Below, one piece after another: positions 54,240 through 63,885 of a DNA stretch of 64,000 nt. The position numbers were made by a program, and so were the translations under genes. Under the pieces are notes generated by a model. It worked only from the letters and a program-made list of their open reading frames with translations. It searched no databases and was not told the DNA's origin. The DNA is from Flavobacteriaceae bacterium. Its GTDB lineage: Bacteria; Bacteroidota; Bacteroidia; Flavobacteriales; Flavobacteriaceae. Positions within the stretch are counted from its first letter, which is position 1; the number at the start of each line of letters is the position of its first letter. Where the stretch lies: contig CP070778.1 of the NCBI GenBank assembly GCA_020346245.1, positions 2,965,369-3,029,368 of the forward strand, written 5' to 3'.

Positions 54240-55466
54240 TCAGCCCAACATCTTTTTGGCTTTTTCTACACCCGCTACAAGATTGTCTACTTCATCTTTG
54301 GTATTATAAAAGCTAAAACTCGCCCTGATTGTTCCCGGTATATTAAAATAATCCATAACAGGTTGCGCACAATGATGCCCAGTCCTAACTGCAATTCCTA
54401 ATTTATCCAGGATCGTCCCTATGTCATATGGGTGAATCCCTTCGACATTAAAGGAAATCACTGATGTTTTATGTTGGGATGTACCATAGATTTTTAGTCC
54501 TGTAATAGACAATAGTCTTTCAGTGGCATATTCAAGGAGCTCTTTTTCATAACTGGCAATGGCATCATAACCCAAAGAATTCATGTAATCAATTGCTGCC
54601 CCAAAAGCAATTCCACCGCATATATTTGGCGTCCCTGCCTCAAACTTGTGGGGTAAATCGGCGTAGGTTGTTTTTTCAAACGTTACCTCTGCTATCATCT
54701 CTCCCCCTCCCTGATAGGGCGGTAATTTTGTCATCCATTCTTCCTTTCCATACAAAATCCCTACTCCGGTTGGTCCACAAATCTTATGCGCAGAAACTGT
54801 ATAAAAATCCACATTCAGCTCTTGAATATCTATTTTAATATGAGGTGCTGCCTGAGCTCCATCGATTAAAACAGCTGCATTGACTTCATGCGCTAAGGCA
54901 ATAATTTGCTCTATTGGATTTATTGTACCCAAAGCATTAGAAACATGGTTACAAACTACCAATTTAGTATTCTTTGAAAGCATTTTAGCATAATCCTCTA
55001 TAAGGAATTCCCCCTCATGATTCATTGGAATTACTTTTAAGATTGCCCCTGTTCGCTCACATAACATTTGCCATGGCACTATATTGGAGTGATGCTCCAT
55101 AGCCGACACCAATATCTCATCCCCTTTTTTCAAAAACGAGGTGAAGCCATTTGCCACAAGGTTAATACTGTCTGTTGTGCCTGAAGTAAAGATTATTTCA
55201 TATGGCTGAGCGGCATTTATATGATTTTGAATTTTTCTACGGGCATTTTCATAAGCATCGGTAGCCTCCTGAGACAAACTATGAACCCCCCTGTGGATAT
55301 TTGCATTATATCGGGAATAATAATCTACAATAGTATTTATGACTTGCTTTGGAGTCTGTGAAGTAGCCGCATTATCGAGGTAAACCAAAGGATATCCGTT
55401 TACTTTCCTTTTAAGAATAGGAAAGTCTTCACGAATAGTTTCAATATCCAAATTAGTTGTAATCAT
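54240..55466 (-). CDS. sufS: Cysteine desulfurase SufS
   Basis: PLP enzyme that takes sulfur from cysteine for Fe-S clusters. The 408-residue protein has the PLP Lys228 in TVSAHKICGPTGVG, EHHSNIVPWQ, and the persulfide Cys366 in RTGHHCAQPVMDYF with the short loop typical of group II (SufS) enzymes that need SufE. Starts 33 bases after sufD and is followed by sufE. Confidence 0.96.
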   Translation of the reverse strand: MITTNLDIETIREDFPILKRKVNGYPLVYLDNAATSQTPKQVINTIVDYYSRYNANIHRGVHSLSQEATDAYENARRKIQNHINAAQPYEIIFTSGTTDSINLVANGFTSFLKKGDEILVSAMEHHSNIVPWQMLCERTGAILKVIPMNHEGEFLIEDYAKMLSKNTKLVVCNHVSNALGTINPIEQIIALAHEVNAAVLIDGAQAAPHIKIDIQELNVDFYTVSAHKICGPTGVGILYGKEEWMTKLPPYQGGGEMIAEVTFEKTTYADLPHKFEAGTPNICGGIAFGAAIDYMNSLGYDAIASYEKELLEYATERLLSITGLKIYGTSQHKTSVISFNVEGIHPYDIGTILDKLGIAVRTGHHCAQPVMDYFNIPGTIRASFSFYNTKDEVDNLVAGVEKAKKMLG

Positions 55467-55499
55467 AAGACAAGTATCCCTTTTACACTCAACAAATCA

Positions 55500-56816
55500 T
55501 TAAAGATCAAATCCCAGTTGAACCCCCAATTTATTTGCTATCAGCCTATTAATTCGCATTTTTAACTCAGGAATCCGGACACTTTCCAGCACATTGTTGG
55601 CAAACGCATACATCAAGAGTGCTGCTGCTTCTTTTTTAGGTATTCCCCTTGTTTGCAGATAAAAAAGTGCTTCTTCATCTAATTGCCCTATTGTACAACC
55701 ATGAGAACACTTAACATCGTCTGCAAAGATTTCCAATTGTGGTTTGGTATTTATGGTTGCCTTATCGCTTATCAAAATATTGTTATTCTGTTGAAAAGCA
55801 TTGGTCTTTTGGGCAATCTTATCAACTATGATTTTCCCATTGAATACTCCCACAGACTTTTCCCCATAAATTCCTTTATAATCCTGGTGACTTTCACAAT
55901 TAGGCTCTCTGTGATGAACCAGTGTATGATGGTCTACATGTTGTTTTTCGCCCAGTATTGTTACTCCTTTCATGGTAGAATCAATATATTCCCCATTTTG
56001 GTAATAATTGAGATTATTCCTGGTTAACTTTCCTCCAAATGAAAAAGTGTGCACTTTCACGGTGCTATTGTTCTTTTGAGAAATATAGGTATTATCTATT
56101 AAGGAAGCATTTTTAAGATCATTTTGCACTTTATAATAGTCTACAATAGCATTTTTTGCTGCAAAAATCTCAGTTACCGCATTTGTCAATATCTCATTTG
56201 AAGTAAGACTCTGATGCCGCTCTATAATCTGAAGTTCTGCATTTTCTTCTGCAATAATCAAGTTGCGCGGCTGCAATAATAATGAAGCTTCATTACCTGT
56301 TGCAAAATGCAATATTTCTATAGGTTTTTTGGGTACTTTATTCTTAGGAATGTAAATATAGGCCCCTTCTTTACTAAATGCTGTATTTAAAGTGGTAAGC
56401 GATTCTTCCTTAGAGGCCACTTTATTAAAATAAACATCTATTATCTGTTTATACATTGGCTTGCTCAAAGCTGCACTCATAAGGCATATATCTACCCCGT
56501 CATGTGTAGTCTCTGATAGGAATGAACTGTACACTCCATCAATAAATACAATTTTATAGGTGTCTATCTCATGCAGAAAATATCGCTTGACATCTTTGTA
56601 TTCCAGGGCATTTATCTGTTTTGGAAAGATGCTGAAATCTATTTTCTTTAACGCATTCAGAGAAGTGTATTTCCAGGCTTCTTGTTTTTTATTCGGAAAA
56701 CCTCTGAGTTCAAAATTTTTAATTGCCTCCGAGCGTATATCATGAACCGGATGATCTACATCTACATTGTTCTCAAATGCCAGGAACGAAGAAACAAGTT
56801 TATCCTTTAAATCCAT
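55500..56816 (-). CDS. sufD: Fe-S scaffold subunit SufD
   Basis: Partner of SufB and SufC in the SufBC2D scaffold. The 438-residue protein has the beta-helix core of SufB/SufD proteins, with VDHHTLVHHREPNCES, KTNAFQQNNNILISDKA, and the conserved DDVKCSHGCTIGQLDEEALFYLQTRGI segment region. It is more diverged than SufB, as usual. Located between sufC and sufS. Confidence 0.95.
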   Translation of the reverse strand: MDLKDKLVSSFLAFENNVDVDHPVHDIRSEAIKNFELRGFPNKKQEAWKYTSLNALKKIDFSIFPKQINALEYKDVKRYFLHEIDTYKIVFIDGVYSSFLSETTHDGVDICLMSAALSKPMYKQIIDVYFNKVASKEESLTTLNTAFSKEGAYIYIPKNKVPKKPIEILHFATGNEASLLLQPRNLIIAEENAELQIIERHQSLTSNEILTNAVTEIFAAKNAIVDYYKVQNDLKNASLIDNTYISQKNNSTVKVHTFSFGGKLTRNNLNYYQNGEYIDSTMKGVTILGEKQHVDHHTLVHHREPNCESHQDYKGIYGEKSVGVFNGKIIVDKIAQKTNAFQQNNNILISDKATINTKPQLEIFADDVKCSHGCTIGQLDEEALFYLQTRGIPKKEAAALLMYAFANNVLESVRIPELKMRINRLIANKLGVQLGFDL

Positions 56817-56888
56817 AATTTTGTTTTCTGTTTAGTGTCTAAATAATAGTACTTGCATTTAACAGTTATAAAAAATTCAATGGTAGCT

Positions 56889-57641
56889 CTAGACAACCGA
56901 TTCATTTTTTATCCAATCATAGCCTTTTTCTTCCAATTCAAGCGCTAATTCTTTAGTCCCCGATTTCACAATTTTACCTTCATGCAAGACATGTACAAAA
57001 TCCGGAACAATATACTCCAGTAATCGCTGGTAATGTGTAATAACGAGTATAGCGTTGTCTTTACTCCTTAGTTTATTAACCCCATTGGCTACAATTCGCA
57101 AGGCATCAATGTCCAGGCCAGAATCTGTTTCGTCCAAAATTGCAAGTTTTGGTTCCAGCATGGCCATTTGAAAAATTTCATTTCGCTTTTTTTCTCCTCC
57201 TGAAAATCCTTCATTTAAAGAACGAGATAAAAACTTCCTGTCTATTTCGAGCAATTCGGATTTCTCACGAATAAGTTTCAACATTTGGTTGGCCGGCATA
57301 TCTTCTAATCCACGTGCTTTCCTCGATTCATTAATTGCTGTTTTCATAAAATTGGTCACTGAAACCCCCGGTATCTCGACAGGGTACTGAAATGAAAGAA
57401 AAATTCCCTTATGCGCTCTTTCCTCAGGGGAAGTCTCTTCCAGATCTTCGCCATCGAATTCAATACCTCCTTCGGTAATTTCAAATTCTTCCTTTCCGGC
57501 TATAACAGAGGCGAGAGTACTTTTTCCTGAACCATTAGGGCCCATTATAGCGTGCACCTCACCTGGATTTATTTCAAGGTTTATTCCGTTTAATATCTCA
57601 TTCCCTTCTACACCTGCGTGTAAATTATTTACTTTTAACAT
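56889..57641 (-). CDS. sufC: Fe-S assembly ATPase SufC
   Basis: ABC-type ATPase of the SufBC2D complex, 250 residues. Walker A is GPNGSGKST, the Q-loop is in FLSFQYPVEIPGVS, the signature is EGFSGGEKKRNEIFQMA and Walker B is LAILDETDSGLD. Soluble, without membrane partner genes, as expected for SufC. The spacing to sufD (72 bases) and sufB (60 bases) is loose for an operon but typical of this group. Confidence 0.96.
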   Translation of the reverse strand: MLKVNNLHAGVEGNEILNGINLEINPGEVHAIMGPNGSGKSTLASVIAGKEEFEITEGGIEFDGEDLEETSPEERAHKGIFLSFQYPVEIPGVSVTNFMKTAINESRKARGLEDMPANQMLKLIREKSELLEIDRKFLSRSLNEGFSGGEKKRNEIFQMAMLEPKLAILDETDSGLDIDALRIVANGVNKLRSKDNAILVITHYQRLLEYIVPDFVHVLHEGKIVKSGTKELALELEEKGYDWIKNESVV

Positions 57642-57701
57642 ACTCTGATTTAGTTTAGATATTGAGGTGCTTTTTTTTTAAAATATTCTTTTTCATAGTA
57701 C

Positions 57702-59147
57702 TTAACCTACTGATCCCTCAAGGCTTATTTCTAATAGTTTTTGTGCTTCAACAGCAAATTCCATAGGGAGTTTGTTGAGTACTTCCTTGCTAAAGCCATT
57801 CACAATTAATGCAATAGCTTTTTCCGTTTCTATGCCTCGCTGATTACAATAAAAAATCTGATCTTCGCCAATTTTACTTGTGGTAGCTTCATGCTCAATC
57901 TGCGCTGTTTTGTTCTTCACTTCTATATATGGAAAGGTATGCGCTCCACAGTCATTCCCCATCAACAAGGAATCACATTGTGAAAAATTTCTGGCATTTT
58001 TGGCCCTGCTGTTCACTTGTACCAAACCCCTATAGCTATTTTGGGACTTCCCGGCAGAAATCCCCTTTGAAATAATTGTGCTTTTTGTGTTTTTACCTAA
58101 ATGGACCATTTTTGTACCCGTATCAGCCTGCTGGAAATTATTTGTCACGGCTATGGAATAAAACTCACCAATAGAGTTGTCCCCTTTTAAAACACAGGAC
58201 GGGTACTTCCATGTAATAGCGGAACCGGTTTCGACCTGTGTCCATGAAATCTTTGCATTTTTTTCACAAAGCCCCCTCTTGGTTACAAAATTGTAAACAC
58301 CGCCTTTACCCTCTTTATCACCCGGGAACCAGTTTTGAACAGTGGAGTATTTAATTTCTGCATTGTCTAAAGCAATAAGTTCAACCACAGCAGCATGCAA
58401 TTGGTTTTCATCTCTAGATGGGGCAGTACAGCCTTCCAGATAACTTACATAACTCCCCTCATCTGCTACTACAAGAGTACGTTCAAATTGTCCGGTACCC
58501 GCCTGATTTATTCTGAAATAAGTTGACAATTCCATAGGACATCTGACTCCTTTCGGGATATAACAAAACGATCCGTCTGAAAATACCGCAGAATTTAATG
58601 CCGCATAGAAATTATCCTTTTGTGGCACAACGGTCCCAAGATGCTTTTTAACCAATTCAGGGTGTTCTTTAATTGCTTCAGAGATAGAACAAAAAATAAT
58701 CCCTTTTTCTGCCAATGTTTTTTTGAATGTAGTTGCAACGGAAACTGAATCCATTACAATATCGACCGCTACTCCTGCAAGCTTCTTTTGTTCATCCAAA
58801 GAAATCCCCAATCTTTTAAACGTATCCAATAATTCCGGATCCACCTCGTCTAAACTATCGTATTTGGGTTTTTTATTAGGTGCTGAGTAATATGAAATAT
58901 CCTGAAAATCCGGTTTCTTGTAATGAATATTAGCCCATTCGGGTTCTATCATTTCCTTCCAGGCTCGAAAAGCTTCAAGTCGCCATGAAGTCATCCATTC
59001 GGGTTCTTCTTTCTTTTTGGAAATTGCGATTACAATCTCCTCATTTAAGCCTTTGGGAAAGGTATCAGACTCAATATCGGTATAGAAACCATATTCATAT
59101 TCTTTGGTTTCCAGTTCTTTTTTTAACTCTTCTTCGGTATACGCCAT
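57702..59147 (-). CDS. sufB: Fe-S scaffold subunit SufB
   Basis: Main scaffold subunit for cluster assembly, 481 residues, highly conserved. Typical blocks are [18 protein letters not shown] in variant form, [38 protein letters not shown] and the final [20 protein letters not shown], which includes the conserved Glu and Cys region. Follows sufA by 32 bases. Confidence 0.97.
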   Translation of the reverse strand: MAYTEEELKKELETKEYEYGFYTDIESDTFPKGLNEEIVIAISKKKEEPEWMTSWRLEAFRAWKEMIEPEWANIHYKKPDFQDISYYSAPNKKPKYDSLDEVDPELLDTFKRLGISLDEQKKLAGVAVDIVMDSVSVATTFKKTLAEKGIIFCSISEAIKEHPELVKKHLGTVVPQKDNFYAALNSAVFSDGSFCYIPKGVRCPMELSTYFRINQAGTGQFERTLVVADEGSYVSYLEGCTAPSRDENQLHAAVVELIALDNAEIKYSTVQNWFPGDKEGKGGVYNFVTKRGLCEKNAKISWTQVETGSAITWKYPSCVLKGDNSIGEFYSIAVTNNFQQADTGTKMVHLGKNTKSTIISKGISAGKSQNSYRGLVQVNSRAKNARNFSQCDSLLMGNDCGAHTFPYIEVKNKTAQIEHEATTSKIGEDQIFYCNQRGIETEKAIALIVNGFSKEVLNKLPMEFAVEAQKLLEISLEGSVG

Positions 59148-59179
59148 ACGCTTTTAAACCCCTGTAGGGATCCTATATT

Positions 59180-59509
59180 TTATAATGAAAAACTCTCACC
59201 ACAGCCACAAGTGCGCTGCGCGTTAGGATTATTAAAAACGAATCCCTTCCCATTCAAACCTCCCGAATACTCCAGAGTTGTGCCAACCAGGTAGAGAAAA
59301 CTCTTCTTGTCTACAATAATGCGCACAGCGTTATCTTCAAAAACCTTATCAGTCTCATCAACTTTATTGTCAAATTTTAATTCGTAAGACAACCCGCTGC
59401 AACCACCGCTTTTTACACCAACCCTAACAAAATCCTTTTCAGCATCAAAACCTTCCTCAGTCATGAGCAAGGCAACCCGCTGTTTTGCTGTTTCAGATAC
59501 TTTGATCAT
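59180..59509 (-). CDS. sufA: A-type Fe-S carrier SufA/IscA (HesB family)
   Basis: A-type carrier of 109 residues that moves clusters to apoproteins. The three invariant Cys are in KSGGCSGLSYEL (Cys37) and RTCGCGESFSL (Cys101, Cys103). First gene of the suf operon. A promoter-like TATATTTG lies upstream. Whether it is called SufA or IscA is only convention; no isc operon is visible here. Confidence 0.94.
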   Translation of the reverse strand: MIKVSETAKQRVALLMTEEGFDAEKDFVRVGVKSGGCSGLSYELKFDNKVDETDKVFEDNAVRIIVDKKSFLYLVGTTLEYSGGLNGKGFVFNNPNAQRTCGCGESFSL

Positions 59510-59545
59510 TTTATATCCTTATTTGGTATTATTCTAAATAGTTTA

Positions 59546-59578
59546 CAAATATAGGGTATAGTTGGGGTTTTACCACAA
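59546..59578 (-). promoter_or_regulatory. Predicted promoter of the suf operon
   Basis: On the minus strand a TTG at 59576-59578 and TATATTTG at 59546-59553 are separated by 22 bases, close to the Bacteroidota consensus. The leader before the sufA ATG would be about 30 bases. No repressor site was recognised. Confidence 0.55.
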
Positions 59579-59698
59579 TTAGTAACATTATTATAACGTA
59601 TAAAACAATAGAGGTTATCTATTATATTTTAGAAGAACTTTAGGGAAGGGGCAGACAAAATTGGATGGCCCAAAATTAGGGCTTTTCACAGTTTTCCT

Positions 59699-61045
59699 TT
59701 ATTTGATTTTTATGATCAATACGTCTGATAGCCCTTTATTTATAAGATTTGGGAAGTCATTGCTGGTACTTTCCCCAACAAGAAGAATACTTTTATCTTC
59801 ATTCTCTACGGCGTCAAAACCATAATCCAGACTTGATCCGCCATAAGAACCCTGCCAAAGCAAATTTCCTTCAGAGTCTGTTTTTATCAACCAAATATCG
59901 TTTTCTCCTTGATTTTCTTCGGCATCCCCATCAGTACTTTTTGTGTTCCCGGTAATGATAAAACCTCCGTCTTTTGCAGTACTTACTGCCCGGCCTGCAT
60001 CGAACTGAGAGCCCCCAAAGGTCTTTTCCCATAGCAGATTGCCATTATCGTCTATTTTAATAAGCCATACATCAGATTCGCCATGATTCACTGAAATATC
60101 CTTATCTGTACTAAAAGTGTTTCCGGTAACTACATATGCTCCATCATCAGTTTTAGCAATATCATAAGCGATTTCTATTCCTGAACCACCATAGGAACGT
60201 TCCCATAACAACTCACCTGTAGCTGTTAATTTAATTACCCAAAAATCGTAGCTGCCTTTAGTATTCGAAATATCATAATCGTCACTTTCCGAAAACCCGG
60301 CCATTACAAAACTTCCATCGTCTGCTTGAATAACTGCATGGGCCCTATCATTGTTAGTACCCCCATAATAACTCCTCCATTCCAGATTACCTTTTGAATC
60401 TATTTTAGTTCCCCAAAATTCCCCCACACCATGTCTGGTCAGAGAATTGCCCTTATAATATGTGCCATCATCAAGGGCGGCGGTAATGTCTAAAAACCCT
60501 GCGAAGAAAAATCCTTCGTCAGTAGTTTGTACTAAATCATACGAATGATCGTGGCCAGAAAAACCAAAACTTTTTTCCCATTCAATAGCCCCGGATTCAT
60601 CAAGTTTTAAAATCCAGTTATCATGGAACCCCTGATTGCTGTTTCCATCTCCATCGTCACTCATAGCGTATCCCGTAATGGCATAGCCGCCATCTGTAGT
60701 CTGGATAATAGACTGGCCCCTGTCATCCTTGGTGCCGCCATAAGTGTTATTCCAAATCAGATTCCCGTCCTCGTCTAACTTCAAAACCCAATAATCATTT
60801 ACAGGTGTGGATTTGGCTGCGAGATCGCCGTCCGTACTTTTTGAATATCCAAGAATTGCATAACCCCCATCGCCCGTACGAATAACCGATTGGGCCGTTT
60901 CCTCGTCTGTACCCCCAAAACTCTTCACCCAATCAATCTGTCCTAAAAAAACTGCATCTTCATAGGCATTGCCGGGGCCTGCTGTCTCATCATCTGAACA
61001 TGAAAACAGCAATAAGGCAATAACCAATGTATAAAAGCTTTTCAC
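59699..61045 (-). CDS. Repeat-rich lipoprotein, probable seven-to-eight-bladed propeller
   Basis: A 448-residue lipoprotein (signal ending ALLLFSC, then SDDE). The mature protein is made of about eight tandem repeats of roughly 50 residues, each running G-G-T-x-x-D-x-A, then I-x-T-x-D-G-G-Y-x-I-x-G, then D-x-W-x-x-K-x-D-x-x-G-N-x-x-W. Examples are TGDGGYAILGYSKSTDGD and TTDGGYAITGYAMSDDGD. Each repeat is probably one blade. No catalytic site is recognised. It begins 7 bases after the upstream lipoprotein gene, so the pair is one operon. Confidence 0.85.
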   Translation of the reverse strand: MKSFYTLVIALLLFSCSDDETAGPGNAYEDAVFLGQIDWVKSFGGTDEETAQSVIRTGDGGYAILGYSKSTDGDLAAKSTPVNDYWVLKLDEDGNLIWNNTYGGTKDDRGQSIIQTTDGGYAITGYAMSDDGDGNSNQGFHDNWILKLDESGAIEWEKSFGFSGHDHSYDLVQTTDEGFFFAGFLDITAALDDGTYYKGNSLTRHGVGEFWGTKIDSKGNLEWRSYYGGTNNDRAHAVIQADDGSFVMAGFSESDDYDISNTKGSYDFWVIKLTATGELLWERSYGGSGIEIAYDIAKTDDGAYVVTGNTFSTDKDISVNHGESDVWLIKIDDNGNLLWEKTFGGSQFDAGRAVSTAKDGGFIITGNTKSTDGDAEENQGENDIWLIKTDSEGNLLWQGSYGGSSLDYGFDAVENEDKSILLVGESTSNDFPNLINKGLSDVLIIKIK

Positions 61046-61052
61046 AGTTATT

Positions 61053-62279
61053 TTAATTTGAACTTTTTATTATGAAAAGACCAGAATTGATATCATTCAC
61101 AATGATTTTTTCACTTTCAAAATAGGGGTATACGCTCCATACACCTTCAAAAGCAGCTGTATTATTTGCCGGATATGTATCAAAAAACCCTTTTTCAACA
61201 ATGGTCTGTCCGTCAATTCCTGAAATATCGAGGATTCGAACACCTGCAGTATAATTTGCTAGATAAAAATCCTCTCCTTTTACATAACCGTTATGATCAA
61301 TTGCTGCGGTTTCACCTGAATAAGTTGTGAACAATACCGGGTTGTCAAGGTCCGAAAGATCAAAGATCAAGGTCCGTGAATCAAAACCAAAGGTCAACTC
61401 ATCGGTTTCATCTCCTAAAATAAAATAGCGTTGATCTTCAGAAAACCATCCCTGATGTGTGTATCCAATATTGGCATATTGAAAAGTACTGATCTGCTGA
61501 GGATTATTTTTATCGGTAACGTTGACAATAGCAACCTGGTTTTCATTCGCCCCTATAAAAATTTCTTGCCCGGTATAATTTGCATCCGGACCATTATAGG
61601 TTTCTACCTGTGCATCGTGAGAGTAACCGTTGGCGCCATAACCCCCTGCTGCAATTGGATTTTTAGGATCCCCAATATCAATAAAGTGGGCTCCTCCATT
61701 AAAAGTGTCGGTGCCAACTGCATAAGCATATCCGCTGGCTTCATTAATAACAATATTATGTGCATTACCAAAACCGGTATAGCGGGTATCTGCCTCAAAA
61801 TTTTCGGGAGCATTCGCCACATTTCTCAATTTTGTTAAATCAAAAACCTGCATCCCATGGCCACCGGCTTCAGAGACAATAAATGCATGGTCCTGATATA
61901 CTTTAATATCTCTCCAGGTGCTGGATGTAGTTGCTGTTGGTAATTTTCCAAGATAAATCAATTCTTCAGTATCCGTTATGTCAACAAAGGCTGTTCCATT
62001 GTCCAAACCTACCAGGGCGTATTCTTTTCCCGTACTGCTGTCTGTCCACCCCCAAATATCATTGGCGATTGAAGCATTGAAGTCTGCCAGGGAAATTTGG
62101 CCTAATAGGTCATATCCATTGCATGGATATATTCCTGCCATTCCATCCTGACAAGGGAAAAATCCGGTTTGTGGATTTTCAACATTATCATCCGGAGGAT
62201 CAATAACAGAAGAGTTGTCACTGTTAGAACAGCTAATAAGTATGAATAGGCCAGAAATTAGCAGGAGTGTTTTATTCAT
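61053..62279 (-). CDS. Choice-of-anchor B / LVIVD-repeat lipoprotein
   Basis: A 408-residue lipoprotein (signal ending FILISC, then SNSD) of the choice-of-anchor B family, a propeller-like fold with LVIVD-type repeats. Repeating elements are FVDITDTEELIYLGKLPT, MQVFDLTKLRNV, FIDIGDPKNPIAAGG, IVNVTDKNNPQQISTFQ, and VRILDISGIDGQ. Members have many types of surface anchor; here it is the lipid. Function unknown. It is the first gene of a two-lipoprotein operon, divergent from thiL. Confidence 0.87.
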   Translation of the reverse strand: MNKTLLLISGLFILISCSNSDNSSVIDPPDDNVENPQTGFFPCQDGMAGIYPCNGYDLLGQISLADFNASIANDIWGWTDSSTGKEYALVGLDNGTAFVDITDTEELIYLGKLPTATTSSTWRDIKVYQDHAFIVSEAGGHGMQVFDLTKLRNVANAPENFEADTRYTGFGNAHNIVINEASGYAYAVGTDTFNGGAHFIDIGDPKNPIAAGGYGANGYSHDAQVETYNGPDANYTGQEIFIGANENQVAIVNVTDKNNPQQISTFQYANIGYTHQGWFSEDQRYFILGDETDELTFGFDSRTLIFDLSDLDNPVLFTTYSGETAAIDHNGYVKGEDFYLANYTAGVRILDISGIDGQTIVEKGFFDTYPANNTAAFEGVWSVYPYFESEKIIVNDINSGLFIIKSSN

Positions 62280-62336
62280 GGGGCAAAAAATAATATTCTT
62301 TTTCGCTGTAAAGATAATATATTAATCTCATCCCCT

Positions 62337-62344
62337 TATTTTTG
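62337..62344 (+). promoter_or_regulatory. Predicted -7 box of thiL, very close to the start codon
   Basis: TATTTTTG matches TAnnTTTG but ends only 4 bases before the thiL ATG at 62349, so transcription would begin at or next to the ATG, giving a leaderless or near-leaderless mRNA. Confidence 0.4.
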
Positions 62345-62348
62345 TACA

Positions 62349-63398
62349 ATGTTTGAAGATAAGAACCAGGAGAAAACTTCCTTAGAACAGTTGGGTGAAT
62401 TCGGATTAATAGATCATCTGACCCAGGACTTTAAATTACATCATAAATCTACTATTAGGGGTATTGGAGATGATGCGGCTGTGATTGACTTTAATGATAA
62501 AAAGGCGATAGTCTCTACAGATTTATTGATTGAAGGGATACATTTTGATCTTAGTTATATGCCTTTAAAACACCTGGGTTATAAAGCTGTAATGGTTAAT
62601 CTGTCTGACATATACGCCATGAATGCGACAGCCACTCAGATAACGGTGTCCGTTGCAGTCTCCAATCGTTTTCCCCTGGAGGCTTTAGAAGAATTCTATA
62701 AAGGTATTGAGCTGGCCTGTGAGCTTTATAAAATAGATTTGGTTGGAGGAGATACCTCCTCTTCTACCACAGGAATGATCATAAGCATTACCGCTCTGGG
62801 TGAAGCAGCAAAAGAAGACATTGTTTACAGGAGTAAAGCAAAACCAAATGATCTCCTTGTAGTTAGTGGCGATCTGGGCGCTGCTTATATGGGGTTGCAG
62901 GTATTAAAACGTGAAAAGGAAGTATTTAAAGTAAATCCAGGCAATCAGCCAGATCTGTCTGCCTATAGTTATATCATCGAGCGCCAATTAAAACCTGAGG
63001 CCAGAAAAGATATTGTGGAATTATTAAAGAAGCTCGGAATCCAGCCTACTTCTATGATTGATATTAGTGATGGCCTCTCCTCTGAAATCCTTCATTTGTG
63101 TAAGCAGAGTGAGGTTGGTTGCAATCTTTATGAAGATAAAATCCCTTTAGATCCAACTGTAATTTCGGCATGTGAAGAGTTTAAACTGGATAGCACTTTA
63201 GTTGCTTTGAGTGGGGGCGAAGATTATGAATTACTATTCACAATTGATCAAAAAAAATTCCCGGAATTAAAGGGCAATCCTAACTTTACTGTTGTGGGGC
63301 ACATAACAGAAAAGAATCAAGGCGCACACTTAGTTTCCAGGAATAATTCTAAAATTCCTCTTACCGCTCAGGGTTGGAATTCATTTGCCAAAGCATAA
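62349..63398 (+). CDS. thiL: Thiamine-monophosphate kinase
   Basis: Phosphorylates thiamine monophosphate to thiamine diphosphate, the active cofactor. The 349-residue PurM-like enzyme has IRGIGDDAAVIDF near the N-terminus, STDLLIEGIHFDL, LVGGDTSSSTTG, MIDISDGLSSEILHL and the C-terminal LSGGEDYELLFT. No other thiamine gene and no TPP riboswitch is seen nearby. It is convergent with the small gene that follows without any gap. Confidence 0.95.
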   Translation: MFEDKNQEKTSLEQLGEFGLIDHLTQDFKLHHKSTIRGIGDDAAVIDFNDKKAIVSTDLLIEGIHFDLSYMPLKHLGYKAVMVNLSDIYAMNATATQITVSVAVSNRFPLEALEEFYKGIELACELYKIDLVGGDTSSSTTGMIISITALGEAAKEDIVYRSKAKPNDLLVVSGDLGAAYMGLQVLKREKEVFKVNPGNQPDLSAYSYIIERQLKPEARKDIVELLKKLGIQPTSMIDISDGLSSEILHLCKQSEVGCNLYEDKIPLDPTVISACEEFKLDSTLVALSGGEDYELLFTIDQKKFPELKGNPNFTVVGHITEKNQGAHLVSRNNSKIPLTAQGWNSFAKA

Positions 63399-63623
63399 TT
63401 AAGCTACCTGTTGCGTATGGGTAGTCCTATGTCTTTTTTGGTACAATTCTTCTAAGGTATCATTGATCTCCTGAAGTTCAGGGGTTAAAACGGAAAGGTT
63501 TCCGCTTACGTCTGTTGTGACTTCCTTGCCACAGTGAACACACTTATATTCCTTTATGTGCAAGGTAACTTTCTTGGATACGGAATAATGGTGGCCAAAA
63601 ATATTGCAAAATATTTTTTTCAT
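63399..63623 (-). CDS. Small zinc-ribbon-like protein
   Basis: A 74-residue protein starting at the ATG at 63621-63623; 17 more upstream codons are open but unlikely. The N-terminal half has Cys6, His11-His12 and a CVHCGKE pair (Cys28, Cys31) that could form one zinc site, followed by a helical acidic segment (LQEINDTLEELYQKRH). No function known. Its stop abuts the thiL stop on the other strand. Confidence 0.65.
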   Translation of the reverse strand: MKKIFCNIFGHHYSVSKKVTLHIKEYKCVHCGKEVTTDVSGNLSVLTPELQEINDTLEELYQKRHRTTHTQQVA

Positions 63624-63859
63624 AATGTAGGTTTTAGGTCTGCATTGGTAGGGTTTGGGGTCCTTAATATGCAATTATAAACTTTCAGTAAAAGTTATTG
63701 AGACTACAATTTCAATTAACTTAAATTCAGAACGCATCTAAGTTGCATTTTATTGAGTGTACCCTATAAATTTTATGCTTTTTTCGACGAACGTATCTTT
63801 TTACGACAAAATGTAGATTTAAGAGGATGAATTTTGTTTGAGATTTAGTCTTTTTTTCA

Positions 63860-63869
63860 ATTATCTTTC
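63860..63869 (+). promoter_or_regulatory. Predicted -7 box of the brnQ promoter
   Basis: TTTG at 63837-63840, a 21-base gap and TATCTTTC (63862-63869) fit the Bacteroidota promoter with one change in the last base. It ends 16 bases before the brnQ ATG. Confidence 0.55.
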
Positions 63870-63885
63870 ACGCTTAATATATTCT

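Noticed and set aside
62280..62348. TPP riboswitch upstream of thiL
   Set aside because: The gap is only 69 bases and has no CUGAGA-type or THI-box motif.
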